This document shows positions 7,250-16,842 of a stretch of DNA of 64,000 bases, one piece after another (position 1 is the first letter of the stretch; each line of letters starts with the position of its first letter). Source of the stretch: Streptomyces kanamyceticus (GTDB taxonomy: Bacteria; Actinomycetota; Actinomycetes; Streptomycetales; Streptomycetaceae); contig NZ_CP023699.1 of NCBI RefSeq assembly GCF_008704495.1, forward strand, positions 620,001-684,000, written 5' to 3'. The notes under the pieces are model-generated. The model had not been told where the DNA came from. It was given only the letters and a program-made list of their open reading frames with translations, and did not search any database. The translations under genes were made by a program, and so were the position numbers.

Positions 7250-8263
7250 TCAGTGCGCGAAGCCCCAGTCCAGGATCTTGGTGGCGTCCTCGAAGCGGGT
7301 CTTGTCGGTCCCGAGGACCGCGCCGACCAGGGTGCGGTTGTCCCGCTTGGCGGCGAAGACGAAGGAGTAGCCCGCCTCCGGTCCACTGCCGGTCTTGATG
7401 CCGAGGGCGCCTTCGTACGTGCCGAGGAGCTGGTTGGTGTTCTCCCAGGTGTAGTACCGGGTGCGGCCGTTGGCCGCCGGCGCCTCGGTCTTGAACTGCT
7501 GGCGCTTGACGACGTCCGCGAACACCGGCTGCAGCATCGCGCGCTGGCCGAGCTTGGCCATGTCGCGGGCGGTGCTGTGGTTGGCGCCGTTGGAGATGCC
7601 GTCCACCGAGTCGAAGCGCGTGTTGGTCAGGCCCAGTTGCTGCGCCTCGGCGTTCATCTGGTTCACGAAGTCGGCGATCCGCGCTTCCTCGGTGTCCCCG
7701 GTGCCGAAGTTGTCGGCGAGGGCCCTCGCGGCGTCCGCCCCCGACGGGATCAGCGCGGCGTGGAGCAGCTGCCTGACGGTCAGCTTGTCGCCGGTCTGGA
7801 GGTCGGCCGTGCTGGCGCCGACCCTCGCGACGTAGTCCCGGTACTCCTGCTTCACCGTGATCTGCCGGTCGAGCGACTCCGGGTGTCTCAACACCACCAA
7901 GGCGGTCATGATCTTGGTGGTGCTGGCCATCGACACGGCCTCGTCCGCCTTGGCCCCGGCCCACAACTCCCGCTCCTGGCTCCCGTCGCGGGTGTCGAGC
8001 AGGAAGGCGTGGTCGGCCTTGACCACGGGGTCGGTCAGATCCTTCGCGTCCGGCGCGCCCTGGTTCTGCCCGACGGGAGTGGTGGCCTCGCCGTGCCGCT
8101 GCGGGCTCTGCGGGGCGTTGTCGTCAACGGAATGGGGGGCTTGGGCAGTGGCCGCCTGGGCGAGGCCCCCGGCAGTGATCGGCAAGACAGCACCGACCAG
8201 AGCGACCGTCGCGAGGCGGGCCCCGGTGCGGTGTATCCGGTTGGGGCGGGCGTGGGAACCCAT
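7250..8263 (-). CDS. Secreted D-alanyl-D-alanine carboxypeptidase (S11, PBP5-like)
   Basis: 337 residues. A Sec signal peptide (basic start, hydrophobic VALVGAVLPITAGGLA, then AQA) precedes a linker and a serine DD-peptidase domain. Catalytic motifs: SMASTTKIM (SxxK), a PSGADAA block at the SxN position (Ala where many enzymes have Asn), and GIKTGSG. The enzyme should trim the terminal D-Ala of peptidoglycan pentapeptides outside the cell. ATG 8263 is preceded by AGAGGGG. It lacks the long C-terminal membrane anchor of class A PBP5, so it is probably released or held by other means. Single-gene unit. Confidence 0.92.
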   Translation of the reverse strand: MGSHARPNRIHRTGARLATVALVGAVLPITAGGLAQAATAQAPHSVDDNAPQSPQRHGEATTPVGQNQGAPDAKDLTDPVVKADHAFLLDTRDGSQERELWAGAKADEAVSMASTTKIMTALVVLRHPESLDRQITVKQEYRDYVARVGASTADLQTGDKLTVRQLLHAALIPSGADAARALADNFGTGDTEEARIADFVNQMNAEAQQLGLTNTRFDSVDGISNGANHSTARDMAKLGQRAMLQPVFADVVKRQQFKTEAPAANGRTRYYTWENTNQLLGTYEGALGIKTGSGPEAGYSFVFAAKRDNRTLVGAVLGTDKTRFEDATKILDWGFAH

Positions 8264-8475
8264 AGGCACCCCTCTCTCCGGCGCTGGGGAACGCCGGGCT
8301 TTACAGTGTGAATTCGTTGCACTCTGAACCTAATTGCGTACTGACAGGTGATGTCAAGATCGCTCTGTCATAGCCGGGTAACAGCACTGACCGCCGCGCA
8401 GATGTCGTGCCCGTGAAGGGTGGGACCCGTGAAGCGACTTAGCCGGAAAGGCGGCACAGATCAAGGGCGGGTGGG

Positions 8476-10029
8476 TCAGGCTTGCGGGCAGCGGCCGAAC
8501 CAGTGGGAGGCCGCCCGTTCGAACTCGGCTATGGCGAAGTCGTGTCCGTCGGCCCACGCGACCGTGCCGTCCGGGCGGACCAGTACGGCCCCCAGTCCGA
8601 GGTCGTCCGCGGGCACCCCGGTCACATGACGCAGGCGGCTGCTCCAGGCCGCCGCCGGGCCGCTCAGGCGGCGCTCCGTACTGAAGTCGAGGACCACGCC
8701 CCTGCCGTCGCGCATCAGTTCACCGAGGTACGTTCCGTCACCCAGGCGGAAGTCGGGGGCGTTGCGGCCCGCCAGCGGATGCGCGCCGCCGAGGTCGTAG
8801 CGGACCGACGAGCCCGACACCTTCTCGAAGACATACGTCGTCCCGTCCCGGGTGCCGAGCAGGTCGCGGACCACGCCCTGGATCGCCTGGGAGTGCCGGT
8901 CCGGCCTCATGATCGACACCTGGGCGCGCGACCAGTCGAGGACCTGGGCACCGATCGGGCCGCGCTCTTGGCCGTAGGTGTCGAGGAGCCCGTCCGGCGC
9001 GTTCCCCCGCACGGTCGCCGCGAGTTTCCACCCCAGGTTCACGGCGTCGCCGATACCGGTGTTGAGGCCCTGGCCGCCGAGCGGCGAGTGGATGTGAGCG
9101 GCGTCGCCCGCGAGGAGGACGCGGTTCTGTCGGTAGGTCGTCGCCTGCTTGGCCCGGTCGGTGAAGGTGGAGGCGAGCCGGACGTCACTCAGGGTGACGT
9201 CGGTACCCGACACGCGGCGCAGCACCGCCTGGAGGTGGTCGCGGGTCGGCCGCCGCGAGCGGTCGAACGCGCCGCCGTCGAAGTCCATCATGGCGATGTG
9301 CCCCTCGACGGCCATCCGGACGTACATGCCGGTCGGCGTCAGATTGATCCCGGGGCGCAGCTTCTCCGGATCGTCGAGCGTGCCGAGCACGGTGTATCCG
9401 GTGAACTCCGGCTCGGTGCCCGCGAAATCGAACCCGGCCAGACGTCGCACCGCGCTCCGTCCTCCGTCGCAGCCGACGACCCAGCGCCCCTCGAAGCCGA
9501 CGCCGCCCGCGGACACGACCACGTGGTCCTCGCCCTGCGCGACCGCGTCCACGGTGATGCCGCGCCGGATGTCGACGCCCAGTTTGACCGCGCGCTCGGA
9601 CAGCAGCGACTCGAGCGCCTGGAGGCTGATCATCATGAAGCCCGGAGCCGGGCTGGACAGCCGGAAGGGCAGGGCGGTCACGTCGACCTTGGCCGGATCC
9701 AGCACCATCCCGGCGAAGTGGCCCACCGCACGCGGCCGTGACGGCTCGTCAGCCGCCGTACGCTGTGGTGACGTCTCGTCAGATTCAGTGTGGGCGTCAC
9801 CTCCGTCGAGGACGAAGGACGCCGCCACCAGCTCGTCCAACAGGCCCCGGCGGTAGAACGCCCCGACCGAGAAGCCGAACAGGCCGCGCGTGCCGAGCGG
9901 TGCCGTCCGCCACGGTGATTCCGGCTCCGACTCCTTCTCCAGTACCAGCACCGAGCAGCCCGCGAGGCCGAGCTCGCAGGCGAGGAAAAGACCGACCGGG
10001 CCCGCGCCCACGATCACTACGTCGTGCAT
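8476..10029 (-). CDS. FAD-dependent aromatic-ring monooxygenase
   Basis: 517-residue class A flavoprotein hydroxylase. It contains the N-terminal fold VVIVGAGPVGLFLACEL, the VVGCDGGRSAVRRLAG block, the RVLLAGDAAHIHSPLGGQGLN motif that binds FAD, and a C-terminal thioredoxin-like domain (about residues 400-517) typical of phenol-hydroxylase and antibiotic-tailoring monooxygenases. The ATG at 10029 has an AAGGGG site. It is the last minus-strand gene after the UbiA, MpaB-like and APH-like genes, with a 161-base gap, so it may belong to the same pathway under its own promoter. Substrate unknown; polyketide or rifamycin-type aromatic rings are typical of the family. Confidence 0.9.
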   Translation of the reverse strand: MHDVVIVGAGPVGLFLACELGLAGCSVLVLEKESEPESPWRTAPLGTRGLFGFSVGAFYRRGLLDELVAASFVLDGGDAHTESDETSPQRTAADEPSRPRAVGHFAGMVLDPAKVDVTALPFRLSSPAPGFMMISLQALESLLSERAVKLGVDIRRGITVDAVAQGEDHVVVSAGGVGFEGRWVVGCDGGRSAVRRLAGFDFAGTEPEFTGYTVLGTLDDPEKLRPGINLTPTGMYVRMAVEGHIAMMDFDGGAFDRSRRPTRDHLQAVLRRVSGTDVTLSDVRLASTFTDRAKQATTYRQNRVLLAGDAAHIHSPLGGQGLNTGIGDAVNLGWKLAATVRGNAPDGLLDTYGQERGPIGAQVLDWSRAQVSIMRPDRHSQAIQGVVRDLLGTRDGTTYVFEKVSGSSVRYDLGGAHPLAGRNAPDFRLGDGTYLGELMRDGRGVVLDFSTERRLSGPAAAWSSRLRHVTGVPADDLGLGAVLVRPDGTVAWADGHDFAIAEFERAASHWFGRCPQA

Positions 10030-10190
10030 GAGACATCCCCTTTTCCGAAGTCGCCGCCGGGCGGTCACCCGGCCGGACCTCTCGAAAGGTGTCAGCCCTC
10101 ACCGACACCGGGCCGATACGGCGCCGACATCCACGACAGATCGCCGACAGCGTGGCGTCCGCCGCTGCTGCCGAGCTCCTGACGCCTGCT

Positions 10191-11144
10191 TCAGGCGCTG
10201 AACACGGCATTGCGGCGCAGCTGTTCCGCACACCACCGGAAGTGCCCGTCGCCGTCGTCCAAGCCGAAGAGGTCGTAGGTCGTGAGGGCGTAGGCCGCCT
10301 GATATACCGTCAGGGTCATCCGTGCGTAACCGAGTTCGTGGGCGAAGAGCCGGGAGAGTTCCTCGGCGTGTTCCTCGGCGTGCGGCCCGTACATGTCCCA
10401 GACGGCAGCGGTGACGGCAGCCTCGAAGGCCGGGTCGCCCGCGGTCGTGTAGAAGCCGAAGTCGAGAACCGCGACGGGCCGTCCCGCGGCGTCGACGTGG
10501 ATGTTGGGCGGGACCAGGTCACCGTGGATCACTGTCACCGGGGCGTCGGGGAGCGACCGCAGCGCCTTCCGCGTGCGTTCGACTCCCGCGTCGAAGTCCG
10601 GCACGCAAGCCGCGAGGGCGGCACCGTGCCGGGCGGCGGCCCGGGCGACCAGGGCCGCGAGCGCGTCACGGAAGCGGTCGTGATCGCGCCACAGCGGGCG
10701 GTCGTCACCCTGCACGGTCAACTGACGCATGGCATCGGTGCCGGGCACGGCGGCCAGGCCGCGCAGAACGGCGAGCAGGGCGTCGCTGTACCGGGTGGGC
10801 AACTCACGCTCGTACGCCGCGTGTGCGGAGTCGGCCCGCATCGGGTCTCCGGGCAGCTCACGTTCGTACGTCACCAGGACACCCTCGTGGTCCTCGACGT
10901 CGAAGATCTCCGGGGCGGCGAACGGCAGCGGGTGCCGCGCGATGTCCGCGTACACCTGGCGGCCGAGATCGAAGCCGACCGGTGGCCGACCGCTCCACAC
11001 CTTGGCGATCCGGCCCTCGCCGAGCCGGTAGACGACACCCTCGACACCGGCGCCGATACGGCGGGCACCGGTGTGCCCGCGGTCGGCGAAGTATCCGGGC
11101 CACGGGTCGGAGGGTGGGGCTTCCGCGTTCAGGGTGTTCTCCAT
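10191..11144 (-). CDS. APH-family phosphotransferase
   Basis: 317-residue aminoglycoside-phosphotransferase/choline-kinase-fold protein. It has the N-lobe IGAGVEGVVYRLGEG...AKVW nucleotide site, the catalytic loop VIHGDLVPPNIHVD (HGDxxxxN) and the metal-binding DFG-type VLDFGFYTTAGDP. Its ATG abuts the stop of the MpaB-like gene with no spacer, so the two are co-transcribed. It may phosphorylate a hydroxyl of a small molecule made or modified by the neighbours, for self-protection or activation of an alcohol; this is inference. Confidence 0.88.
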   Translation of the reverse strand: MENTLNAEAPPSDPWPGYFADRGHTGARRIGAGVEGVVYRLGEGRIAKVWSGRPPVGFDLGRQVYADIARHPLPFAAPEIFDVEDHEGVLVTYERELPGDPMRADSAHAAYERELPTRYSDALLAVLRGLAAVPGTDAMRQLTVQGDDRPLWRDHDRFRDALAALVARAAARHGAALAACVPDFDAGVERTRKALRSLPDAPVTVIHGDLVPPNIHVDAAGRPVAVLDFGFYTTAGDPAFEAAVTAAVWDMYGPHAEEHAEELSRLFAHELGYARMTLTVYQAAYALTTYDLFGLDDGDGHFRWCAEQLRRNAVFSA

Positions 11145-12068
11145 TCACGTGCTCGGGGTGTTCTCCACGCCCCGCTCCCCCGCCCCTGCCAGCCGCCCTC
11201 GTGCTGCGGCCTGGATCTGGGAGGGCCCGAGCCCCCACTGGAGGGTGCGTCCGACGGCCGTCGCCAGGGTCCGGTCCCAGCCGGTGCGGACGAACGCGGG
11301 GCGGTGGATGCCGAGTTCGGCGCGGGCCCAGTCGGGTATGAGTCCGACGGAGGCGCTCGTGAGCAAGCCTGCGACCAGCCGCTCCCGCCCTGTGCGTCCG
11401 AAGCGGCGGAGGAACCGGACCGAGTCCAACGCAGCCGCAGTGGCGTGGAGTTGAGGCCGCATACGGTCCAGGTAATGTTCGACTTCGAGGAACGTGCGCG
11501 GTACGTTCCGCGCCCCCAACGCCTCGGCGACCGGGGCGACTTGGCGGTAGTAGGCGTCACACTCGGCGGGGGTCAGTCGGAGCGGCCGGGGCGCGTAGGT
11601 CTGGTGACCGGCGAGGAAACTGCGCACCTCGGCAGTGTGCACCCAGGTGAGCAGGTCGGGATCGTCCGCGCGGTACGGCCTGCCGTCAGGGGCGGTGCCG
11701 TGCACCCGGGTGTGGATTCGCCGGACCAGGTCGATCACCTCGGTGGCGGCGGGCGAGGAGCCGAAGGTGGTCGTGGTGATGAACCGCACGGTTCCGTTCA
11801 GCCGCCCGACCGGATCGGCGCGGAAGTCGGAGTGCTGGTCGACCCCCGCCATGGCCAGTGGGTGCAGCGACTGGAGCATGAGCGCGGCGAACCCGCCGGT
11901 GAGCATCCCGGTGGCATGCCCGTGCACCCGCCACACCGGGTCCCCCGGCGCGATCCCGAAAAGGCCGGGATCGCCGAGCGGACCCGCGTACCGCTCCAGC
12001 TTGAGATCGCCGCCGTGCATGGTCGCGGTGAGTTCCGCCGCGATCCGTTCCCGCAGTCCCACTCCCAC
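11145..12068 (-). CDS. MpaB / rubber-oxygenase-like (DUF2236) oxygenase
   Basis: About 307 residues of the DUF2236 family, which includes latex-clearing proteins and the fungal MpaB' oxygenase that cleaves the prenyl chain during mycophenolic acid synthesis. Family-like blocks seen: HGHATGMLTGGFAALMLQSLHPLAMAGV in two parts, RLNGTVRFITTTTFG, and LLTWVHTAEVRSF. Several GTGs compete as start (12074, 12068, 12062); 12068 is chosen for its 5-base spacing to GGAGG. It sits immediately after a UbiA-type prenyltransferase, so a prenylated aromatic is a reasonable but unproven substrate. Confidence 0.85.
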   Translation of the reverse strand: MGVGLRERIAAELTATMHGGDLKLERYAGPLGDPGLFGIAPGDPVWRVHGHATGMLTGGFAALMLQSLHPLAMAGVDQHSDFRADPVGRLNGTVRFITTTTFGSSPAATEVIDLVRRIHTRVHGTAPDGRPYRADDPDLLTWVHTAEVRSFLAGHQTYAPRPLRLTPAECDAYYRQVAPVAEALGARNVPRTFLEVEHYLDRMRPQLHATAAALDSVRFLRRFGRTGRERLVAGLLTSASVGLIPDWARAELGIHRPAFVRTGWDRTLATAVGRTLQWGLGPSQIQAAARGRLAGAGERGVENTPST

Positions 12069-12092
12069 CAGCACCTCCAGGATCCGTCCCCC

Positions 12093-13058
12093 TCAGCCGA
12101 GGGTACCGACCCGCCCGGCGAGCACGGCCACGAGGATGAGGAGTCCGCACAGCGGATTGGTGCCGAACGCCCGGCCGCAGGCCCCGACGTCCGCAGGGTC
12201 GGCACGCCACACCTGCCAGCCCAACTGCCCCGCGACAACGCACAGTCCGGGCCAGTACAGCGGCCCGAGCCCGGCCACGACCCCGAACCAGGCGAGCAGC
12301 ACCAGGCACCCCGCGTACGCGCCGCCCACCAGCACCCGGCTGTGCCGCCCCAGCAGCACGGCGGCCGACCGCACCCCGGCCCGCACATCGGCCTCCCGGT
12401 CCTGGCAGGCGTAGATCACGTCCGTCCCCACGGACCAGCAGATCATCGCCCCGTACAGCACCCCGCCCGCGAGCCCGAGCCCTCCGGTGAGCAGGACGTA
12501 CACCAGCGGCACCGTCCAGTTGATGGTGAACCCCAGCCACACGTGCGGCCACGGAGTGATCCGCTTCATCAGCGGATACACCGCCGCGAGGGGCGCGCCC
12601 GCCGCCGCCCACACCACGGCCTCCACACTCCAGAACGCCATCACCAGCGGAGCGGCGGCCCCCACCACGACGGACAGCACCAGTGCCCGCGTGGCCGTCA
12701 GCCGCCCGGAGGCGACGGGCCGCCCCGCCGTACGCGGCACCTGCGCGTCGAACCGCGCGTCAAGCACGTCGTTGAGCCCGCAGGCGGCTCCTCTCGACAA
12801 CACCCCGTACACCAGGAGCAGCAGCCCGAACAGGCCCCCGTCCCGGGGCCCGGCGAACGCCGCGAGGGCGATCCAGCCGGGCACCACCAGCAGCCAGGAC
12901 CCCACCGGCCGGTCCAGCCGCAGCACCTCCAGATACGGCCGGGCGCCTGCGGGTGCCAGGCCCACCAACCGGGCGGCACGGCCTCGGGCCGGAGCTTGGG
13001 CCGGGACGGCGGGGACGTGGGCCGGGACGTCAGCCGGGGTCCGTAAGTCGACGGTCAT
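12093..13058 (-). CDS. UbiA-type aromatic prenyltransferase
   Basis: 321-residue polytopic membrane protein of the UbiA superfamily. The two Asp-rich, Mg-diphosphate-binding motifs are present: GLNDVLDARFD (NDxxDxxxD) and CQDREADVRAG. The overall pattern of about eight helices resembles 4-hydroxybenzoate polyprenyltransferase more than heme O synthase or MenA. A 40-residue Pro/Ala-rich N-terminal extension precedes the first helix. First gene of a minus-strand unit with the MpaB-like and APH-like genes; an aromatic ring plus an isoprenoid diphosphate are the expected substrates. Confidence 0.88.
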   Translation of the reverse strand: MTVDLRTPADVPAHVPAVPAQAPARGRAARLVGLAPAGARPYLEVLRLDRPVGSWLLVVPGWIALAAFAGPRDGGLFGLLLLVYGVLSRGAACGLNDVLDARFDAQVPRTAGRPVASGRLTATRALVLSVVVGAAAPLVMAFWSVEAVVWAAAGAPLAAVYPLMKRITPWPHVWLGFTINWTVPLVYVLLTGGLGLAGGVLYGAMICWSVGTDVIYACQDREADVRAGVRSAAVLLGRHSRVLVGGAYAGCLVLLAWFGVVAGLGPLYWPGLCVVAGQLGWQVWRADPADVGACGRAFGTNPLCGLLILVAVLAGRVGTLG

Positions 13059-13141
13059 ACCGATTCATGCCCCTTTCCAGGGGAGTTGCCTGCTGATCGG
13101 ATCAACCTAGCCCCGGCCGGGCGGTTCGAACACATGGCGAA

Positions 13142-14689
13142 TCATGCTGCCGATACGGCCCTCGCCCGCGCCATGACGCTCCGCCTCTCGAAGAACCCAA
13201 GACCCTCCGCGCGCAGGGACCTGGCGACCTCACGCTTCCCGAGGCCCCTACGGAACATGTCCGCCGCTTTGCCCACCAGGACGTCGGTCCTGGCCGGGGA
13301 GTCAGTGGTGGCGGGAGTCGTACGCGGACGCTTGGCGGGCACATGGCCGCGCCACAGCATCGCGACGTCGGCGTTCTCGATGATCAGTCGCCCCGAGTCC
13401 GGCTCCTGGGGAGCCGCGTCCGCCGGACGCTCCGCCGCGCGCTCCGCCGCGTGCCGGGCGATGAGTTCGCGCAGGGCGGCCTCGGCCGCGGCGGGCCTGA
13501 GCACCTGTACGGATTCGGCCGGGAGGGTGTGGGGCGCTGCCACCTCATCGGCGACGATCACCATGCGGGTCGTCCTGGACGGGCGTACTCCCACGGGAGC
13601 CCCGTGACGTTCGGCCAGCGCCACGACGGACCGGACGGCCGGGGTGTCGCCCAGGGGGACGACTCTGAACCCCTTCAATTCCGTTCCCACACTGGGAAGT
13701 TGGGCGTTGAGGTGCGGTACGTCGAGCAGCAGGGCCGCAGCGGTCAGGGAACGGAGAGCCGGTGCGTCCGGGTGAGCGCCTGCCCGGGCGCGCAGTTCCT
13801 TCCAGACGTCGGTGTGGGCGGCGCGCAGGCTCTCCTGGCTGTGGCCCGCCACGGAGGCGAGTGCGGCGAGCTCCTCGGCGTCCCGGCCGATGAGGCGTCC
13901 CTGCTCGGCGTGGCGGGCGACCGCGGCGCGGTAGGCCGAGGCGCCGACCTCGTCGAGCGGGGTGCGCGTACGCGTGGGCAGCGCACGTCGGAGATGGGCA
14001 AGCCACCCCTCACGCCCCTTGCGCAGGCCGCAGGCCCGGGGGCGGACGCGTGCCGCTTCCGGAGCGGAGGGTGCGGAGGGCGCGGGCGCGTCGTTGCCAC
14101 TCGGTCCTGCGGAGAGGGTGAGGGCGACGGGAGCGGTGGTGAGCAGCGCGGTGAGGACGCGGGCGGTGTTCCGCGCGTCTTCGAGCGCGGCGTGCTCCGT
14201 GCCCGGCCAGGAACCGGAGAGGCTCTTGACGATGCCCGGCAGCCGGTAGCCGATCATTTCGGTGTGTTCGCGGTACGTCTCGAGGGTGCACAGGCCTCCG
14301 GCCCGCACCTGTGGCAGCCCCGCGTGCGCGAATTCGGCGGTGAGGAACTTCCCTTCGAACTCCAGGTTGTGCGCCACCACCACGGCGCCGCGCATCAGCC
14401 TCAGCAGGGTTCCGGCCAGTTCCGCGAAGGTGGGCGCCGCGGCCGCCTCGGCGTTGCTGATGCCGTGGAACTCCTGGTTCTCCGAGGACATGCGCCGCTG
14501 CGGGTTCACCACGCTGGCGAACTCCTCGAGCACGATCCCGTCGGCCCGCATCCGCACGGCGGCGATCTCGCACACGCGGTGCCCCCGTCGGGGATCCAGG
14601 CCGGTGGTCTCCACGTCGATGACGGTGTATTCGACCGCGTGCGGGTCGACGCCACGTCGGGCACGGCGCAGGGAGACGGGGGTGAACAT
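13142..14689 (-). CDS. DEDDh-family 3'-5' exonuclease with long C-terminal extension
   Basis: 515 residues. The N-terminal 190 residues are a DnaQ-like exonuclease: Exo I YTVIDVETTGLDP, Exo II VVAHNLEFEGKFL, and Exo III HAALEDARNTARV with His and Asp in place. The remainder resembles the extension in Streptomyces DnaQ-like proteins: a helical middle, a BRCT-like stretch (about 330-430) and a basic C-terminal tail ending in a helix-turn-helix-like segment (GKREVARSLRAEGLGFFE). ATG 14689 is chosen over an upstream in-frame GTG at 14752. It stands alone, between the UbiA unit and the XRE pseudogene. A repair or proofreading role is likely. Confidence 0.87.
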   Translation of the reverse strand: MFTPVSLRRARRGVDPHAVEYTVIDVETTGLDPRRGHRVCEIAAVRMRADGIVLEEFASVVNPQRRMSSENQEFHGISNAEAAAAPTFAELAGTLLRLMRGAVVVAHNLEFEGKFLTAEFAHAGLPQVRAGGLCTLETYREHTEMIGYRLPGIVKSLSGSWPGTEHAALEDARNTARVLTALLTTAPVALTLSAGPSGNDAPAPSAPSAPEAARVRPRACGLRKGREGWLAHLRRALPTRTRTPLDEVGASAYRAAVARHAEQGRLIGRDAEELAALASVAGHSQESLRAAHTDVWKELRARAGAHPDAPALRSLTAAALLLDVPHLNAQLPSVGTELKGFRVVPLGDTPAVRSVVALAERHGAPVGVRPSRTTRMVIVADEVAAPHTLPAESVQVLRPAAAEAALRELIARHAAERAAERPADAAPQEPDSGRLIIENADVAMLWRGHVPAKRPRTTPATTDSPARTDVLVGKAADMFRRGLGKREVARSLRAEGLGFFERRSVMARARAVSAA

Positions 14690-14872
14690 GACGGTGGAGC
14701 CTCTCGGGACGGGGCGTCGGCGGGCGGGCTCACACAGGTCGCCCGGCACCATCCTGAGGACCGGGCGGCGTCCGCACCAATGCCATACGTCGCTGATGGC
14801 CGGGACCTAGGTCCCACGGATCCCCCGGACCGGACGCGGACTCCGGCACCCCCGCATGGCACGGAGCCGTAG

Positions 14873-15782
14873 TCAGTCCGCCCGGACGAGGAACCGCTGG
14901 CCCGCGGCGTCAGAACAGCGTTGCTCGATCGCCTCGGCGCCCACGGCGATGTCGTTGTCGACGATGCCGATGCAGCCGCCGCTGGTGGCCGGGCGCAGCC
15001 GGAAGGCCCCGGCCGCCGGTTCCAGGTGGAAAAGGGTGCCCTGCGCGCAGTTCCGGCGCGGTTCGAGCATGCCCTTGATCTGGTCCTTGCCCATGACCAC
15101 GAGGCATCCCTTTCCCATCTCGGGGTGGTGCCACTGGATGCGGTAGAGCCCTCCTCCCGTCGGTTCGAGGTAGGTGCGCGGAACAGGTGCCTTGGCACAG
15201 GGGAGTTGGACGGCCACGGCGCTACGGTAGGAGCCGCTGCGCTCGCGTCCGTCGGTCAGGCAGAGATCGGTGGTGCGGGCGGGGCGGATGGTGACCCAGC
15301 CGTGGTCGGGGGACCAGGGCCAGCAGCGAGACCGCGAGCGTCGCACCGGCGAGCGTGGAGACCCGGGGTCGGCGGGGACGGGGGCGGGAACGGGGACGGG
15401 CGGCCGCAGGCGATTCGGCCTGTGGCTGAAGCTCGCTTTCCACGTCGCGGTCCGCGACGGGTGGCGCAGTGGCGCGTGCGGCGACGAGCCGGTCCCTGGT
15501 GGCCAGCCAGACGTCGACCCTCGCACCGTCCCCGCAGGCGCGGACGAACGCGGCCAGGACCTCGGGGCGCGGCAGGCTCGTCCGGTTCAGTACGTCGGCG
15601 AGCGTGCTGCGCGCCAGGACGTCACCACTGCGGGCGGCTCGCTCCTCCAGCTCGCGGTACGTCAGTCCTGACCGCTCCTTGAGCCGCTGCATCGACGCGA
15701 TGCAGTCGGCGTCGTCACGGACTTCTGACGGGGATTCGTCTCCGGACGGTGGCAGCTCCCCTAACTCACCCAGGTTCCCCAT
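14873..15782 (-). pseudogene. XRE-type membrane-anchored protein, frameshifted before the extracytoplasmic domain
   Basis: The first frame (ATG 15782, AAGGTGG ribosome site) encodes a helix-turn-helix (SMQRLKERSGLTYRELEE ... STLADVLNRTSLP) and a linker leading to a membrane helix (STLAGATLAVSLLALV). At about 15310-15325 the frame is lost. The expected outer domain (WSPDHGWVTIRPARTTDLCL ... YLEPTGGGLYRIQWHHPEMG ... CIGIVDNDI) continues in another frame to 14873. Both halves match one well-known Streptomyces architecture, so a one- or two-base indel is the simplest reading. The truncated first-frame product would still contain the HTH. Confidence 0.8.
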
Positions 15783-15956
15783 GAGTGCCACCTTTTCGCG
15801 CTCATGCCAAATAGGTAATGCCATATTCCGTCACAGCGTCCGCAAGCCTGTTCTCGGCCCAAGCGCTCACATCGCAGTGCTCAGCTCACACAAGTCACAC
15901 ACCCCACACGACCCACTCAAGGGGACCGCTCTCGCACTCTCCACTCATCAGGCGCT

Positions 15957-16802
15957 CTACCGGCGGACTGCCGAGATCAGTCCGCCGGGCCGCTCCTCGC
16001 GCTGCGGAGGGGTACTGATCGGGCGTCCATAGGCGGCGCCGCGCTCGCGCAGGGTGTGGCTGTCGGCCTCCCAACCGTGCCCGACCAGCCACCCCACCGG
16101 GTCGTCGGGCATCTCCGAGACCCACATGGACGCCGCCGATCCCGCCGCGGCGTCCGCGCCGAAGCGCTCGAGCACGCCGCGTGAGCCCAAGGTCAGCCCC
16201 ATCCGACTGCCTGCCGCCGACTGCGCGCTGATCCGGGCCAGCAGCAGCTCCACCGCGTCCTGGGGCAGATAGATCAGCAGTCCTTCGGCGATCCACGCGG
16301 TCGGCAGCGCCGGGTCGTGCCCGGCGGCGGCCAGCGCGCCCGGCCAGTCCTCACGCAGATCCACCGCGACGGTCGTCCGCTCGCAGCGCGCGACGGCCCG
16401 CTCCTGGCACAGCACCGAAGTCTTGAAGTCCAGTGGCGCGGCGGTGTCGACCTCGAACAGCCGGGTCCCATCGGGCCAGTCCATCCGGAAGGCCCGACTG
16501 TCCATACCGGCACCGAGCAGCACGACCTGCCGGACCCCGGACGCGGAGGCCTGCCGCAACAGGTCGTCGAGGAACTTCGTCCTGATGACGATGGAGTACG
16601 ACACGGCCATGCGACGGCGTCGCGCGGCCTCGTCATCGGGCGGCGGCGAGGAGGGCCACAGGCCGCCGCCGGCGGCGAAGGCCCGTGCCAGCGGGTCGCG
16701 GAACAGCGCGTTCTCCCGCTCGGTCTCCAGCGCCCGAACCCTGGCCACCCCCACCGCGGTGGCCCACACTCCCGACGGCCGCACTCGCTGCTCATCAGTC
16801 AT
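15957..16802 (-). CDS. SAM-dependent methyltransferase, leucine-carboxyl-methyltransferase-like (PF04072)
   Basis: 281 residues. It has the SAM-binding motif QVVLLGAGMDSRAFRM, acidic FEVDTAAPLDFK after it, and the family's WIAEGLLIYLPQ block. This class is common in actinobacteria as putative O-methyltransferases of small molecules. It is followed in the gap 15783-15956 only by low-complexity sequence with no further gene. No operon partner is evident; the next gene upstream (SnoaL-like) is 41 bases away on the same strand and could be co-transcribed. Confidence 0.88.
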   Translation of the reverse strand: MTDEQRVRPSGVWATAVGVARVRALETERENALFRDPLARAFAAGGGLWPSSPPPDDEAARRRRMAVSYSIVIRTKFLDDLLRQASASGVRQVVLLGAGMDSRAFRMDWPDGTRLFEVDTAAPLDFKTSVLCQERAVARCERTTVAVDLREDWPGALAAAGHDPALPTAWIAEGLLIYLPQDAVELLLARISAQSAAGSRMGLTLGSRGVLERFGADAAAGSAASMWVSEMPDDPVGWLVGHGWEADSHTLRERGAAYGRPISTPPQREERPGGLISAVRR

Positions 16803-16842
16803 CGCGCCAGCCTAGATCGTCGATGCCAAGGGGCTCCGCCCC

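Noticed and set aside
10089..13046. A 985-codon plus-strand frame across the UbiA / MpaB / kinase region
   Set aside because: It is low-complexity, rich in Pro, His, Gly and Arg, has no domain, and mirrors real genes with better codon use and motifs on the minus strand.
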